Positions 23,809 to 30,230 of a stretch of 30,702 nucleotides of DNA are shown one piece after another. The notes beneath the pieces are model-generated. The model saw nothing but the letters and a program-made list of their open reading frames with translations, searched no databases and was not told the DNA's origin. Made by a program: the position numbers and the translations under genes. Position 1 is the stretch's first letter. Every line of letters begins with the position of its first letter. Location of the stretch: assembly GCA_021768985.1 (NCBI GenBank), contig JAETTR010000002.1:1-30702 (forward strand), written 5' to 3'. This stretch comes from Bacillota bacterium. Its GTDB lineage: Bacteria; Bacillota; Clostridia; Christensenellales; Borkfalkiaceae.

Positions 23809-24247
23809 CAGACGGGAGAGCGCCCGCGCCGAAATAGCGGAGCGCGAACTCCGCCACGGCCTTATTACGCAAGTCGTAGACGCTCGTAGCCGAGGCATAG
23901 TTTACCGCCGCCGCTATCTCCTCTTTGCTCTTGCGCTCGATGTACCAAAGCCGTATAATATCCCGCTCCGCCTCGCCGAGCCGTGAGATAACCGCGTCGA
24001 TTTCCTGTATCTTTTCCTCCGTGGCCTTGATTTCCCGGACGACCTCCGCGAGCTCGAGACATTCCGCGAGCGTGTCGTTTACCGCACTCGTGCTTGCATA
24101 GGGTTTTGAGAAATCCGGCGACGGATACCCCGCCGGGCTCCCGTGCTGGACGATACGCTCTTTCCGGCGCTCGAGGTTTTTTAAGGCGGAGTCGAGAAAG
24201 CCCCGGCCCCGGAGCGTGTTCTCCGCCGCGTCAAAATAGTTAATCAT
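23804..24247 (-). CDS. Sigma-70 region-4-like late transcription regulator (ArpU/RinA-type)
   Basis: A 147-residue protein. The middle (about 55-95) is a helical coil with repeated Glu, and the C-terminal part, AERDIIRLWYIERKSKEEIA followed by ATSVYDLRNKAVAEFA, is a sigma region-4-like helix-turn-helix. Phage proteins of this form, encoded before HNH and terminase genes, switch on the late operon. The repeats in the promoter just downstream are its likely sites, and one overlaps its own stop codon. AGGAGG lies 6 bases upstream. Confidence 0.82.
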   Translation of the reverse strand: MINYFDAAENTLRGRGFLDSALKNLERRKERIVQHGSPAGYPSPDFSKPYASTSAVNDTLAECLELAEVVREIKATEEKIQEIDAVISRLGEAERDIIRLWYIERKSKEEIAAAVNYASATSVYDLRNKAVAEFALRYFGAGALPSV

Positions 24248-24276
24248 TTTTGCCTCCTTTCGCGGGCTCCGCCGCT

Positions 24277-24561
24277 TTAAGCCTCCGGCACGTCTCCGAA
24301 AAGCTCGATATATTTATCCGCGTCTAACCGTCGGACAATATCCGTTGCCTCGTACTCTGTGATAGGCCGAATATCCCCCGCGTCTACGTCATGCTCAAAA
24401 TATGCCCCGCTCTTTGTCCTGTAAATGTCAATATCGTGTGTTTGCATAAAGCAATAGCCCGGCAACCACGCTATTTCTTTTCCCGCGACCTTACGACAAC
24501 ACGAGAAAATTTTTTCCGCCGTTGCAGTATCGTATAATTTCCCGTCCCGAATTGCTCTCAT
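24277..24561 (-). CDS. Unknown early/middle protein
   Basis: A 94-residue protein of mixed helix and strand. CC at about 21-22 and one further Cys are present but no metal motif. It has IDIYRTKSGAYFEHDVD and ends LFGDVPEA. The ATG overlaps the MazG-like stop as ATGA, so they are translated together. No family recognised. Confidence 0.62.
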   Translation of the reverse strand: MRAIRDGKLYDTATAEKIFSCCRKVAGKEIAWLPGYCFMQTHDIDIYRTKSGAYFEHDVDAGDIRPITEYEATDIVRRLDADKYIELFGDVPEA

Positions 24562-24992
24562 ATCTTTTTTCCTCCATGTCTGTACTGTCTCCCGACGTTA
24601 TAGGCGTATTTCGCCTCGAGAACGGCCTCAATATCCACGCCCATATAGGCGAGGTAATCGAAAATCCTCATAACCGCGTCGCAAAGCTCCACGGCTACAC
24701 CCTCCGGCTTGCATGGGCCGTCCTCGCCGTCTCCGCCGGGCTCTCCGACCCTATCGCACACGCCGGAGTATTTACACCCCTCCGCCGCGAGCGCACACGT
24801 CCCATAAACGAGCGGATTTCCGCCCCGCCACTCCTCGACGGCCTCCGAGATTTCCGCGTGTACCATGACGGCGACCTCCGAGATTTCCGCGTGTACCATG
24901 ACGGCGACCTCCGGGAAATCGACGGGAGTATCATACCACCCGTGCGCGACCGCGTTCTCGTGGATTGCCTTTGCAAATTCGTTTACTGTCAT
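24558..24992 (-). CDS. MazG-like nucleotide pyrophosphohydrolase with tandem duplication
   Basis: A 144-residue helical protein. MTVNEFAKAIHENAVAHGW and HAEISEAVEEWR, then VELCDAVMRIFDYLAYMGVD, match the MazG-like (all-alpha NTP pyrophosphatase) fold, with the metal-binding ExxEA(V)EE and ELCDA segments. It would hydrolyse NTPs or alarmones. A perfect 33-bp tandem repeat adds 11 residues (VAVMVHAEISE twice), so the helix before the metal site is lengthened and activity may be affected. Its ATG overlaps the Rep stop. Confidence 0.82.
   Translation of the reverse strand: MTVNEFAKAIHENAVAHGWYDTPVDFPEVAVMVHAEISEVAVMVHAEISEAVEEWRGGNPLVYGTCALAAEGCKYSGVCDRVGEPGGDGEDGPCKPEGVAVELCDAVMRIFDYLAYMGVDIEAVLEAKYAYNVGRQYRHGGKKI
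24847..24912. repeat. Perfect 33-bp tandem duplication inside the MazG-like gene
   Basis: Two identical adjacent 33-bp units (24847-24879 and 24880-24912), in frame. Perfect identity implies a recent event or strong constraint. Confidence 0.93.
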
Positions 24993-25768
24993 TTTCGAGA
25001 CCTCCCTTTCTTTTTCGGCTTGATAAATTGCCCGTCCTGTCGGTAATACCGGGCGGCGAGGTAAACGCCGCCGTTTACGTCATTGTGAAAAGCCCCAGCG
25101 TCGGCGAGGAAATAGCCCGGATAGAGCCGCTCATATTCCCGGTTATTCGTGGTATCCCGTGCGAGCTCCCGCGCCTGTGCCGCCGATATTTTCCCGTCCC
25201 GCGTTTTCGGCTCCGGGTCTACGAGGTTTTTAGAGGCGTTCCACGCTTTAGAGCCTACCGTCGATTTCGTGATATAGTGCGCGAGCCCGGCGAGGCCGTT
25301 CTCTGTGAACTGCAAGCGGCGGGAGTTTGCATACCCGAGGCCCCAAAGACTTTCGAGCTCGTCCCGGTCGATACCGCCGTTTATCGTGATATGGTGATGA
25401 TAACGCCCGCCCTTTTTCCCACGCTCCGTTACGGCTATGTACTTTAGCGGCGGGAGCCCTCTTTTTTTGCGGAGCCTTTGTATCCGGCGGATATAATTCC
25501 GCAAGAGGCGAGCGGCCTCCTCGTCGTTCTCTGGCTGAACGCTATATGTCAAATCGAGCTCGAGGTCGTCCGGCGTAAAATTCGAGTGGAGGAGTCGGGC
25601 GAGCTTTCTTTCCCGGTGTTTCTGATTGAGTTTCTTTTGAGCCGCCGAGGTAGTCTTTCTCTTTTTCCCTCTCCCGGAGCTCCGTTTTCCTGTCTCGAAC
25701 ACGGGGAAGATAAACACGTCGAGATACTCCCCGCAATAATACCGCTTTTCCCGATAAAACGTCCTCAT
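24989..25768 (-). CDS. HUH-type rolling-circle replication initiator (Rep)
   Basis: A 259-residue basic protein. DLELDLTYS (about 68-76) is motif I. YHHHITING (123-131) holds the HUH metal site. The probable nicking Tyr is Y165 in the YITK motif (Y165xxK168). FTENGLAGLAHYITK and LWGLGYANSRRLQF match Rep proteins found in clostridial mobile elements and phages. It should nick one strand at an origin and start leading-strand rolling-circle synthesis. No helicase domain, polymerase or SSB is present in the window, so host replication proteins are needed. GGAGG precedes the ATG. Confidence 0.87.
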   Translation of the reverse strand: MRTFYREKRYYCGEYLDVFIFPVFETGKRSSGRGKKRKTTSAAQKKLNQKHRERKLARLLHSNFTPDDLELDLTYSVQPENDEEAARLLRNYIRRIQRLRKKRGLPPLKYIAVTERGKKGGRYHHHITINGGIDRDELESLWGLGYANSRRLQFTENGLAGLAHYITKSTVGSKAWNASKNLVDPEPKTRDGKISAAQARELARDTTNNREYERLYPGYFLADAGAFHNDVNGGVYLAARYYRQDGQFIKPKKKGRSRK

Positions 25769-25795
25769 GTTTTTACCTCCGAGTCGTTACCCGTT

Positions 25796-25842
25796 GCGAG
25801 GGGGAGAGGGCTCATATATCGCCCCCTCCCTCTCCCCCTCGC
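25796..25842. other. Inverted repeat upstream of rep, candidate double-strand origin
   Basis: The arms GCGAGGGGGAGAGGG (25796-25810) and 25828-25842 pair perfectly over 15 bp around a 17-base loop containing an AT-rich ATATAT. It ends 27 bases before the rep start. No T run follows on either strand. Rolling-circle initiators nick in or beside such hairpins, often next to their own gene. Confidence 0.6.
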
Positions 25843-25942
25843 GCACCCCCTCACCCTCGGCGGCGTGTTACCTTTTTTCGAGGGAATGAGGCGAGGGAGG
25901 CCCCCTCTATGGTCGGTTAGTTAATATTCCATACAAGCCCGA

Positions 25943-25967
25943 AAAGCGCCTCGCGCTTTGTCTTTTT
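25943..25967. terminator. Small hairpin with T run in the rep leader, possible attenuator
   Basis: AAAGCGC (25943-25949) pairs with GCGCTTT (25953-25959) around a 3-base loop. T residues follow on the plus strand (25963-25967), and a TTTT follows on the minus strand. It lies in the rep leader, between the antisense RNA gene and rep, where a transcription attenuator would be placed. Confidence 0.45.
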
Positions 25968-25972
25968 GGCCC

Positions 25973-26001
25973 TTGCAAACCGTCCCGGAGTGTGCTATTA
26001 T
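25973..26001 (+). promoter_or_regulatory. Plus-strand promoter of the small RNA
   Basis: TTGCAA (25973-25978) and TATTAT (25996-26001) with a 17-bp spacer; a TGTGC before the -10 adds an extended element. A perfect TATAAT also lies at 25999-26004 with a 20-bp spacer. Transcription would start near 26008. Confidence 0.72.
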
Positions 26002-26007
26002 AATAAA

Positions 26008-26078
26008 GGTATAAGTAATCACCTTTCGGGGCGGTTACGCCTCCGGCGCTCTCGCAAAGCGCCGGAGGCTTTCTTTTT
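26008..26078 (+). ncRNA. Candidate small antisense RNA opposite the rep leader
   Basis: Between a good plus-strand promoter and a strong terminator: the arms 26039-26050 and 26058-26069 pair over 12 bp and are followed by TTTCTTTTT. No plausible gene lies within it. The predicted RNA is about 70 nt. A short 5' stem (AAAGGT at 26005-26010 with ACCTTT at 26021-26026) would show ATAAGTAATC in its loop. It is antisense to minus-strand transcripts reaching rep, and GGTATAAGTAATC at 26008-26020 is repeated at 30231-30243 over the ribosome binding region of another early gene. Countertranscript control of rep, as in rolling-circle plasmids, is the leading idea. Confidence 0.65.
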
Positions 26079-26087
26079 GCCCGCCGA

Positions 26088-26336
26088 CTACTTGCGGCGA
26101 AAGCTGTCGGCGGCGGTACACGTTTTCCAGTGAGGGACGAACGCGACCGGGAACTCCCGGCGCTCCTCCTCCGGCAAGGCCCGCCGCCCGGTGATAACCT
26201 CGCCCTCGTCTGTGATAAAGCGGTCGCGGCCCTCGCCCTCAATAACGAAAACGGGCTCCGGGTCTACGGGCATAGAGCGCCCCGCCGCCGTGTCTATCCA
26301 TTCCAGCGGAGCGCCGCACCCTTTACATACGCTCAT
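26088..26336 (-). CDS. Small zinc-ribbon-like early protein
   Basis: An 82-residue protein. CKGCGAPLEWIDTAAGRSMP (about 4-23) gives a CxxC pair and the conserved MPVD that follows. The end, FVPHWKTCTAADSFRRK, has H and C that could complete a zinc site. This is a common small protein of clostridial phages with no fixed function. The ATG overlaps the upstream stop as ATGA. Confidence 0.78.
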   Translation of the reverse strand: MSVCKGCGAPLEWIDTAAGRSMPVDPEPVFVIEGEGRDRFITDEGEVITGRRALPEEERREFPVAFVPHWKTCTAADSFRRK

Positions 26337-26590
26337 TTTTCCGCCTCCTCCATATACTCACGCACGAAAGAGACCTCCGGGCCGCTCTTGTCTACCTTTA
26401 TATAGTAGGGCTTTGCCCCCTCGCGGCTCGCGGCCCTGTCTGTCGTCGCCGTACACCCGGAGCCGCCAAAGCCGCGCCCTAAAAGCCCGCAAGAGGTCTT
26501 TTTGCACGTCTCATTTTTTGCCGGGTCGCAATCGTAGAACGCTACCCGTTCTCCGCCTTTGCAGATATAGCCGTCGATTCTTTGACTCAT
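26333..26590 (-). CDS. Small Cys-rich early protein
   Basis: An 85-residue protein with five Cys: CKGG near 10, YDCDPAKNETCKKTSCG at about 19-35, and CTAT. It may bind zinc. No other motif is seen. Both ends overlap neighbours by ATGA, so it is co-translated with two zinc-ribbon-like proteins. Confidence 0.7.
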   Translation of the reverse strand: MSQRIDGYICKGGERVAFYDCDPAKNETCKKTSCGLLGRGFGGSGCTATTDRAASREGAKPYYIKVDKSGPEVSFVREYMEEAEK

Positions 26591-26856
26591 TCCCCGGCCT
26601 CCCGGTATTTATAATCCACGAAACGGCCATCGTTTGTAACCTCGAACTCGTCCGCGTTCCAATTCGCGCCGCACTCACACATAGCGACGGCTACCTCCAT
26701 AGAGCCGCAATCGTGCGTTGTGTACCTTTTAGAAATCCGCCCGGATTTCGTTAGTTTGTAGTCGTGGGAATATTGATATAGGTACGATATTTCAATACTC
26801 CCGCCGCATAACGGACACTTTCGCCGCTCCACTCCTCGAGTTGCAAAGAGTTTCAT
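26587..26856 (-). CDS. Zinc-ribbon early protein
   Basis: An 89-residue protein. CPLCGG (about 14-19) and a later HDCGSM plus MCECG give two Cys clusters of a zinc ribbon. Start 26856 is chosen for its AAGGAGG 8 bases upstream; an in-frame start at 26913 would lie over the DGR hairpin. It is the first gene after DGR target 2. Confidence 0.75.
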   Translation of the reverse strand: MKLFATRGVERRKCPLCGGSIEISYLYQYSHDYKLTKSGRISKRYTTHDCGSMEVAVAMCECGANWNADEFEVTNDGRFVDYKYREAGE

Positions 26857-26880
26857 ACCGTCACCTCCTTTAAGGCTTTC

Positions 26881-26905
26881 CCTCCCCGGCATTGAGCCGG
26901 GGAGG
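26881..26905 (-). promoter_or_regulatory. DGR target-recognition hairpin downstream of VR2
   Basis: A perfect 10-bp stem (26881-26890 with 26896-26905) around the same 5-base loop as at VR1, ATTGA on the plus strand. The stem sequence is unrelated to that of VR1. It lies 17 bases after the target stop and 26 bases after VR2. On the minus strand it is not followed by a T run. Confidence 0.87.
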
Positions 26906-26922
26906 TTTTGCAATTCCGAATT

Positions 26923-27762
26923 TTACAGGTCAAAGCCCGGCGCAAACGCGAGCGAAATGCAAGCGTACGCAATGTCGACCGCGCCGCCAGTGTACACATC
27001 CACAAAGCTAGTGGAGTTGCCCCGATACGGGGAGCGGAGCCACCAATTAACGGTCTCCCCGCCGCGCTCCTTTACCCGGCCCCGCTCCGTCTTGAATATT
27101 TCAAGCTGGACGCTATCCGGCTCCTCGGCGTACCAGCCCTTGAGCGGGCCGAAAACGTCCGTCCCGGATGGTATCCAAAGCGGGTCGGCGTACTCGACGC
27201 GCTCGCCGTCGATGGTCTCCACGAGCGGGCGGGGCTCGATAATCTCCCGGAGCTCCGGCGGCAAATGCGGGTAAATCTCCTCGAGGACGTGCCGCCGCCC
27301 CTTACTCTTGTAATAGCCGCCCGCGTTGGTCGCGTCCTCGTTCATGCGAGCGTCGCCGAGCGCGTCCTTAAAGACGAACCGCGCCCGCGTCGGCGAGATA
27401 TACCCGCCGCATACGGCGGTAACGGCCTCCCCGGTATCGAGCTTAAACTCGAGCTCGTCAAACGGGCGGATAATCCCCGGCCCGCGCCCGCTCGCGATAG
27501 CGGCCTTGATTTCCGCGAGGCTCTCCGCCGACCGGGAGCGCCGGACGATGGTAAACGGGCTCCCGCTCCCGGCCTCCGTGGGCGCGGGAATGAGCTCGAC
27601 CGCCGCCGAGGGCTCCGGGAGTACGACCGTCCCGAGATAGTCGAGCCGACCGTCCAGCAGTACGAGCCCCTCGGCAAACTGCCCCTTGAGCCGCTCGCGG
27701 AGCTTGTCCGCGTCCGTGGTGGAAAGGGTCGCCGCGTGTTTGATGATAGATACCGATTTCAT
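26923..27762 (-). CDS. DGR target protein 2, early-operon lectin-fold protein
   Basis: A 279-residue protein. The first 95 residues (helix then strands; DADKLRERLKGQFAEGLVLL) are not recognised. Residues about 98-279 form a DUF6273/C-type-lectin-like domain, with DARMNEDATNAGGYY and LPPELRE matching equivalents in target 1, and end LAFAPGFDL. VR2 covers about the last 40 residues. It has no signal peptide, membrane segment or virion-type domain, and is 4 bases past a membrane-bound wall hydrolase gene. It thus looks like an intracellular or non-tail protein that is diversified, an unusual DGR target for a phage. AGGAGG precedes the ATG. Release into the virion late in infection cannot be excluded. 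Confidence 0.92.
   Translation of the reverse strand: MKSVSIIKHAATLSTTDADKLRERLKGQFAEGLVLLDGRLDYLGTVVLPEPSAAVELIPAPTEAGSGSPFTIVRRSRSAESLAEIKAAIASGRGPGIIRPFDELEFKLDTGEAVTAVCGGYISPTRARFVFKDALGDARMNEDATNAGGYYKSKGRRHVLEEIYPHLPPELREIIEPRPLVETIDGERVEYADPLWIPSGTDVFGPLKGWYAEEPDSVQLEIFKTERGRVKERGGETVNWWLRSPYRGNSTSFVDVYTGGAVDIAYACISLAFAPGFDL
26932..27053 (-). repeat. DGR variable repeat 2 (VR2), remote
   Basis: Aligns with TR over 122 bases without gaps. There are 12 substitutions, all at coding-strand adenines of TR. It is about 20 kb from the RT in window coordinates, and about 10 kb the other way round the circle. It encodes WWLRSPYRGNSTSF onward in target protein 2. Confidence 0.97.
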
Positions 27763-27766
27763 TTTG

Positions 27767-28378
27767 TCAGCCTCCTATTTTGCAAAAATAATGATTTCCG
27801 ATGATAGCGGTAACGTGCTCGTTATATGGACTCGTGGAAAAAAACACGGTCTCCGGCGGGACGATAGGCTCCTCGGCGTTGTATGCGTACATGACCGCGT
27901 TATACTGTGTCTCGCTCGGCTCCGCCGTGTATAAGTAGGGAGCGGGGGAGAACTGCCAAACGTCGCCGTATTTCTGAAAGACGACCTCCTCGACCGTATC
28001 CGGGAACTCGTCGGAGAGGCAACGGTTAAACACGACCTCGACAACGGCGGCTTGTCCCTCGAACGGCTCGCCCCGCGCCTCGTGGTAGACGAGACAAGCG
28101 AGGATATAAGCGTCCTCCTCTGTGAGCTCGACCTCCTCGTATCGGCAAACGGCCTCCTCTGGCTCCTGCGTGGCCTCCGGGGTCGGCGTGGGAGTTGCAC
28201 TCGCCGCCGGGGAGGATACCTCCGCCGAGGGCGAGCCGCATATAGCCGCCGCATACCGCGAGGAGGCATACGATAAGATAAACACGAGCGGGACGGCGAC
28301 GAGGATAATTGCCCCGGCAAGGAACGGGAGCGCGTCTACCCATTCGAGCCCCCGGCGACCGTGCCGTTTATGTTCCAT
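27767..28378 (-). CDS. Membrane-anchored SleB-like cell-wall hydrolase
   Basis: A 203-residue protein. Residues about 17-39 form one membrane segment after a basic N-terminus. A Pro, Thr and Glu linker (about 48-77) leads to a hydrolase_2/SleB-like domain, with YILACLVYHEARGEPFEGQA and VFNRCLSDEFPDTV; the Glu in HEARGE is the likely catalytic residue. The active domain would lie outside the membrane and cleave peptidoglycan glycan strands. It is not part of the lysis cluster but is in the early operon, directly before DGR target 2. It may help in surface remodelling or in excluding other phages; this is inferred. Confidence 0.85.
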   Translation of the reverse strand: MEHKRHGRRGLEWVDALPFLAGAIILVAVPLVFILSYASSRYAAAICGSPSAEVSSPAASATPTPTPEATQEPEEAVCRYEEVELTEEDAYILACLVYHEARGEPFEGQAAVVEVVFNRCLSDEFPDTVEEVVFQKYGDVWQFSPAPYLYTAEPSETQYNAVMYAYNAEEPIVPPETVFFSTSPYNEHVTAIIGNHYFCKIGG

Positions 28379-28727
28379 TTTTCGGCCTCCAATGCTTTGT
28401 AAAGTTGCTCTTGACGCACTCGTCCCAAAAGAACGCTACGAGGCTCCTCGAGCAAGCTACATTTCCGCAATTCTCACACGAGCGGCGCTCGTCCTCTTTC
28501 GGTATCATGGTCTCGTCGCAAAGCTCGATAAACTCGGCCTCCCGAGCGAGCTTTGTCCAGCGCGTTCCCCATTTCCGGGCGACGGCGATAACGGCCTCGT
28601 ACTTTGTCCGCCCGTTCGCGGTCGCCTCCCCATACTCCGGGTGACGGAGGAGGTATAATTTCATAGGCCCGGCCCGCCGAGCGTGTCCAGCCTCGACCGC
28701 CGCTCCCGCCGCTTTGCTCTTTTTCAT
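28368..28727 (-). CDS. Unknown early protein with Cys cluster
   Basis: A 119-residue protein. MKLYLLRHPEYGEATANG begins a compact domain at 22; CENCGNVACSRSL (about 84-96), then DEC and FTKHWRPK, give a probable zinc site. The ATG at 28727 overlaps the upstream stop as ATGA and has GAGGAGG upstream; a start at 28664 has no good site. No family recognised. It overlaps the hydrolase gene by 11 bases. Confidence 0.7.
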   Translation of the reverse strand: MKKSKAAGAAVEAGHARRAGPMKLYLLRHPEYGEATANGRTKYEAVIAVARKWGTRWTKLAREAEFIELCDETMIPKEDERRSCENCGNVACSRSLVAFFWDECVKSNFTKHWRPKNGT

Positions 28728-29233
28728 TCGACGACCTCCTCGCTACTGGCCCCCGCCGCCTGTGAGGAGGCCGAGGGAGCGGTCGGCTGCGTAAAGGCCG
28801 CGCTCATGAGCGAGCCGAGGAGCGACTTTGCGAGGCCCTCCGTAAACGACTTTTTAAGGCCCTCCGTCAAGATGGACGCGAACGGGGAGACGTTCTCTCC
28901 CTCCGCCGGAGCCGCCGCTTTCGGCCTGTCCGGGTCTGCCTGTACCACTTGCCCCCGGAGGAGCGCCGCCTCGATAAGCTCCTTTACGAGTGCGCTATAC
29001 TCGTTCCCCCGGAGCGTACACGTCTTGACCCGGACGAAAAACTCGCCCGCTTTGAAGTCAAAAGCCACATACGCCCGCTTGCCCTCCGGCGGCGTGAGTC
29101 TGACCGCGCCCGCGTCGGCGATAGCCTCCTCCGCCGTCGGGGTCTCATAGCCCGCGCTCTTGAAAATCGCGAGTTGCTCCGGCGCGAGGGCGAAAACCTC
29201 CGTACTCGCCTTTTGAGAGTAAACCTTTTTCAT
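28724..29233 (-). CDS. Unknown early protein
   Basis: A 169-residue protein. The N-terminal 90 residues are a mixed domain (EQLAIFKSAGYETPTAEEAI and AYVAFDFKAGEFFVRVKTC); an Ala/Pro linker follows, then two related helical stretches (ILTEGLKKSF and FTEGLAKSLL) and a Ser/Ala-rich tail. The start at 29233 overlaps the upstream stop as ATGA; a longer in-frame start would be Arg-rich and improbable. No family recognised. Confidence 0.7.
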   Translation of the reverse strand: MKKVYSQKASTEVFALAPEQLAIFKSAGYETPTAEEAIADAGAVRLTPPEGKRAYVAFDFKAGEFFVRVKTCTLRGNEYSALVKELIEAALLRGQVVQADPDRPKAAAPAEGENVSPFASILTEGLKKSFTEGLAKSLLGSLMSAAFTQPTAPSASSQAAGASSEEVVE

Positions 29234-29601
29234 TCTGCTACCTCCTCGCCGCTTTCCTCTACGGCCTCGTTTGCCGACTCGCCGAGTACGGCGATTTTTG
29301 CGAGGGCGGATGTTTGCGCCCATTCCTCGGCGAGCCGCGTCGCGCTCCGCTCGAACTCTTGAGAGAGCGCCGCGAAAGCGTCGCCGTTATGGTCTGTGAC
29401 CGCGCTCCACATTTCCTTGTGGACTTTCTCAATATCCGAGTGCATTTTCTTGGTACGCTCCACGCACTCCTTGAGTTCCGCCCACGCCTCGCGGTCGGAG
29501 GCAAACCCCCGGCCCCGCTCCCGGAGCGTCCCGGTCAAAGCCTCCGTTACCGCCGCTTGCAAGTCTCCCATGAGTCGAACCCTTTCGCTAATTCCGTCCA
29601 T
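29230..29601 (-). CDS. Unknown early coiled-coil protein
   Basis: A 123-residue acidic, helical protein; AELKECVERTKKMHSDIEKV (about 41-60) and ALSQEFERSATRLAEEW are coiled-coil-like. AGGAGG precedes the ATG. It has no membrane segment and no known motif. It overlaps the small Cys protein by 14 bases. Confidence 0.7.
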   Translation of the reverse strand: MDGISERVRLMGDLQAAVTEALTGTLRERGRGFASDREAWAELKECVERTKKMHSDIEKVHKEMWSAVTDHNGDAFAALSQEFERSATRLAEEWAQTSALAKIAVLGESANEAVEESGEEVAE

Positions 29602-30230
29602 CTGTACGACCTCCTTTTAATTTTTGCTCTCTTTCCTGTATGAGTTTCGGACACCACGCCGGGATATACGGGAAAAACCTCTCGATACCGACGGTATAGC
29701 CCCGCCGAGGGCCCGTAGCTCCGCAACGATAGCCCGTCTTGCCCTTTGCCCACGGCTCCAATACGAGCTCCTCGCACCCGGCGCACGTCCGGGAGAAATC
29801 CGCGAGTATTTCGCCTCTCATGGCCCGCCCTCCTCGCTAATAGGGCCTTGTTTTCGCACTCGCCGCACTCCTCCGCCGAGCAAGCGTCGCAATACCGATG
29901 GTGAAAAGCCTCGTCCCACGGCCCCGAGAGCACGGGTAGGGAGGAGAGGAAAGCGGCGAGGGCCTCCGGGCTCGCTGTGATTTTCTCGAAATTCGTCGCC
30001 GCGTGTCCCCGGCGCATACGCTCGGCTACCCGGCTCCGCTCCTGCAATCCCGCCGCCCGCAAATCCTCGGCGGCTGTCGCCCCGTAAAGCTCGAAAACCG
30101 TCCTCGACGTGTTCATAGCCTCGACCTCTGCCCGGCGGTATTCCTCGGAGCCCTCCGGGAATAGCTCTAAATCCGCCGCCGCGAGGAGGTACGTCTCGCG
30201 GAGATTTTTCAAAATGTCGTTTTCTTTCAT
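29547..30230 (-). CDS. Early protein with probable frameshifted C-terminus
   Basis: A 227-residue open frame. Residues 1-128 look real: helical, with EGSEEYRRAEVEAMNTSRT and a Cys cluster CDACSAEECGEC (about 114-125). From about 129 on, the protein is Arg-rich and lies wholly over another, better gene in a different frame. If one base were added near 29847, it would end GPISEEGGP with a TGA overlapping the next ATG, the arrangement seen in most of this operon. A frameshift mutation or sequence error is therefore likely. The start has a distant AGGGG, 13 bases away, which is covered by complementarity to the predicted small RNA. Confidence 0.6.
   Translation of the reverse strand: MKENDILKNLRETYLLAAADLELFPEGSEEYRRAEVEAMNTSRTVFELYGATAAEDLRAAGLQERSRVAERMRRGHAATNFEKITASPEALAAFLSSLPVLSGPWDEAFHHRYCDACSAEECGECENKALLARRAGHERRNTRGFLPDVRRVRGARIGAVGKGQDGLSLRSYGPSAGLYRRYREVFPVYPGVVSETHTGKRAKIKRRSYRWTELAKGFDSWETCKRR
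29588..29821 (-). CDS. Small Cys-containing early protein
   Basis: A 77-residue protein. CAGCEELVLEPWAKGKTGYR (13-32) has CxxC, followed by a further Cys in YRCGA and one in PAWCPKLI, so a zinc ribbon is likely. GAGGAGG lies 7 bases before the ATG. It overlaps in another frame the C-terminal part of the 227-codon reading frame that starts at 30230; this frame is the more protein-like of the two. Confidence 0.75.
   Translation of the reverse strand: MRGEILADFSRTCAGCEELVLEPWAKGKTGYRCGATGPRRGYTVGIERFFPYIPAWCPKLIQEREQKLKGGRTDGRN

Noticed and set aside
25907..26242. Minus-strand open frame of 111 codons across the small-RNA region
   Set aside because: Arg, Ala and Ser rich, no ribosome binding site, and it overlaps a well-supported zinc-ribbon-like gene.
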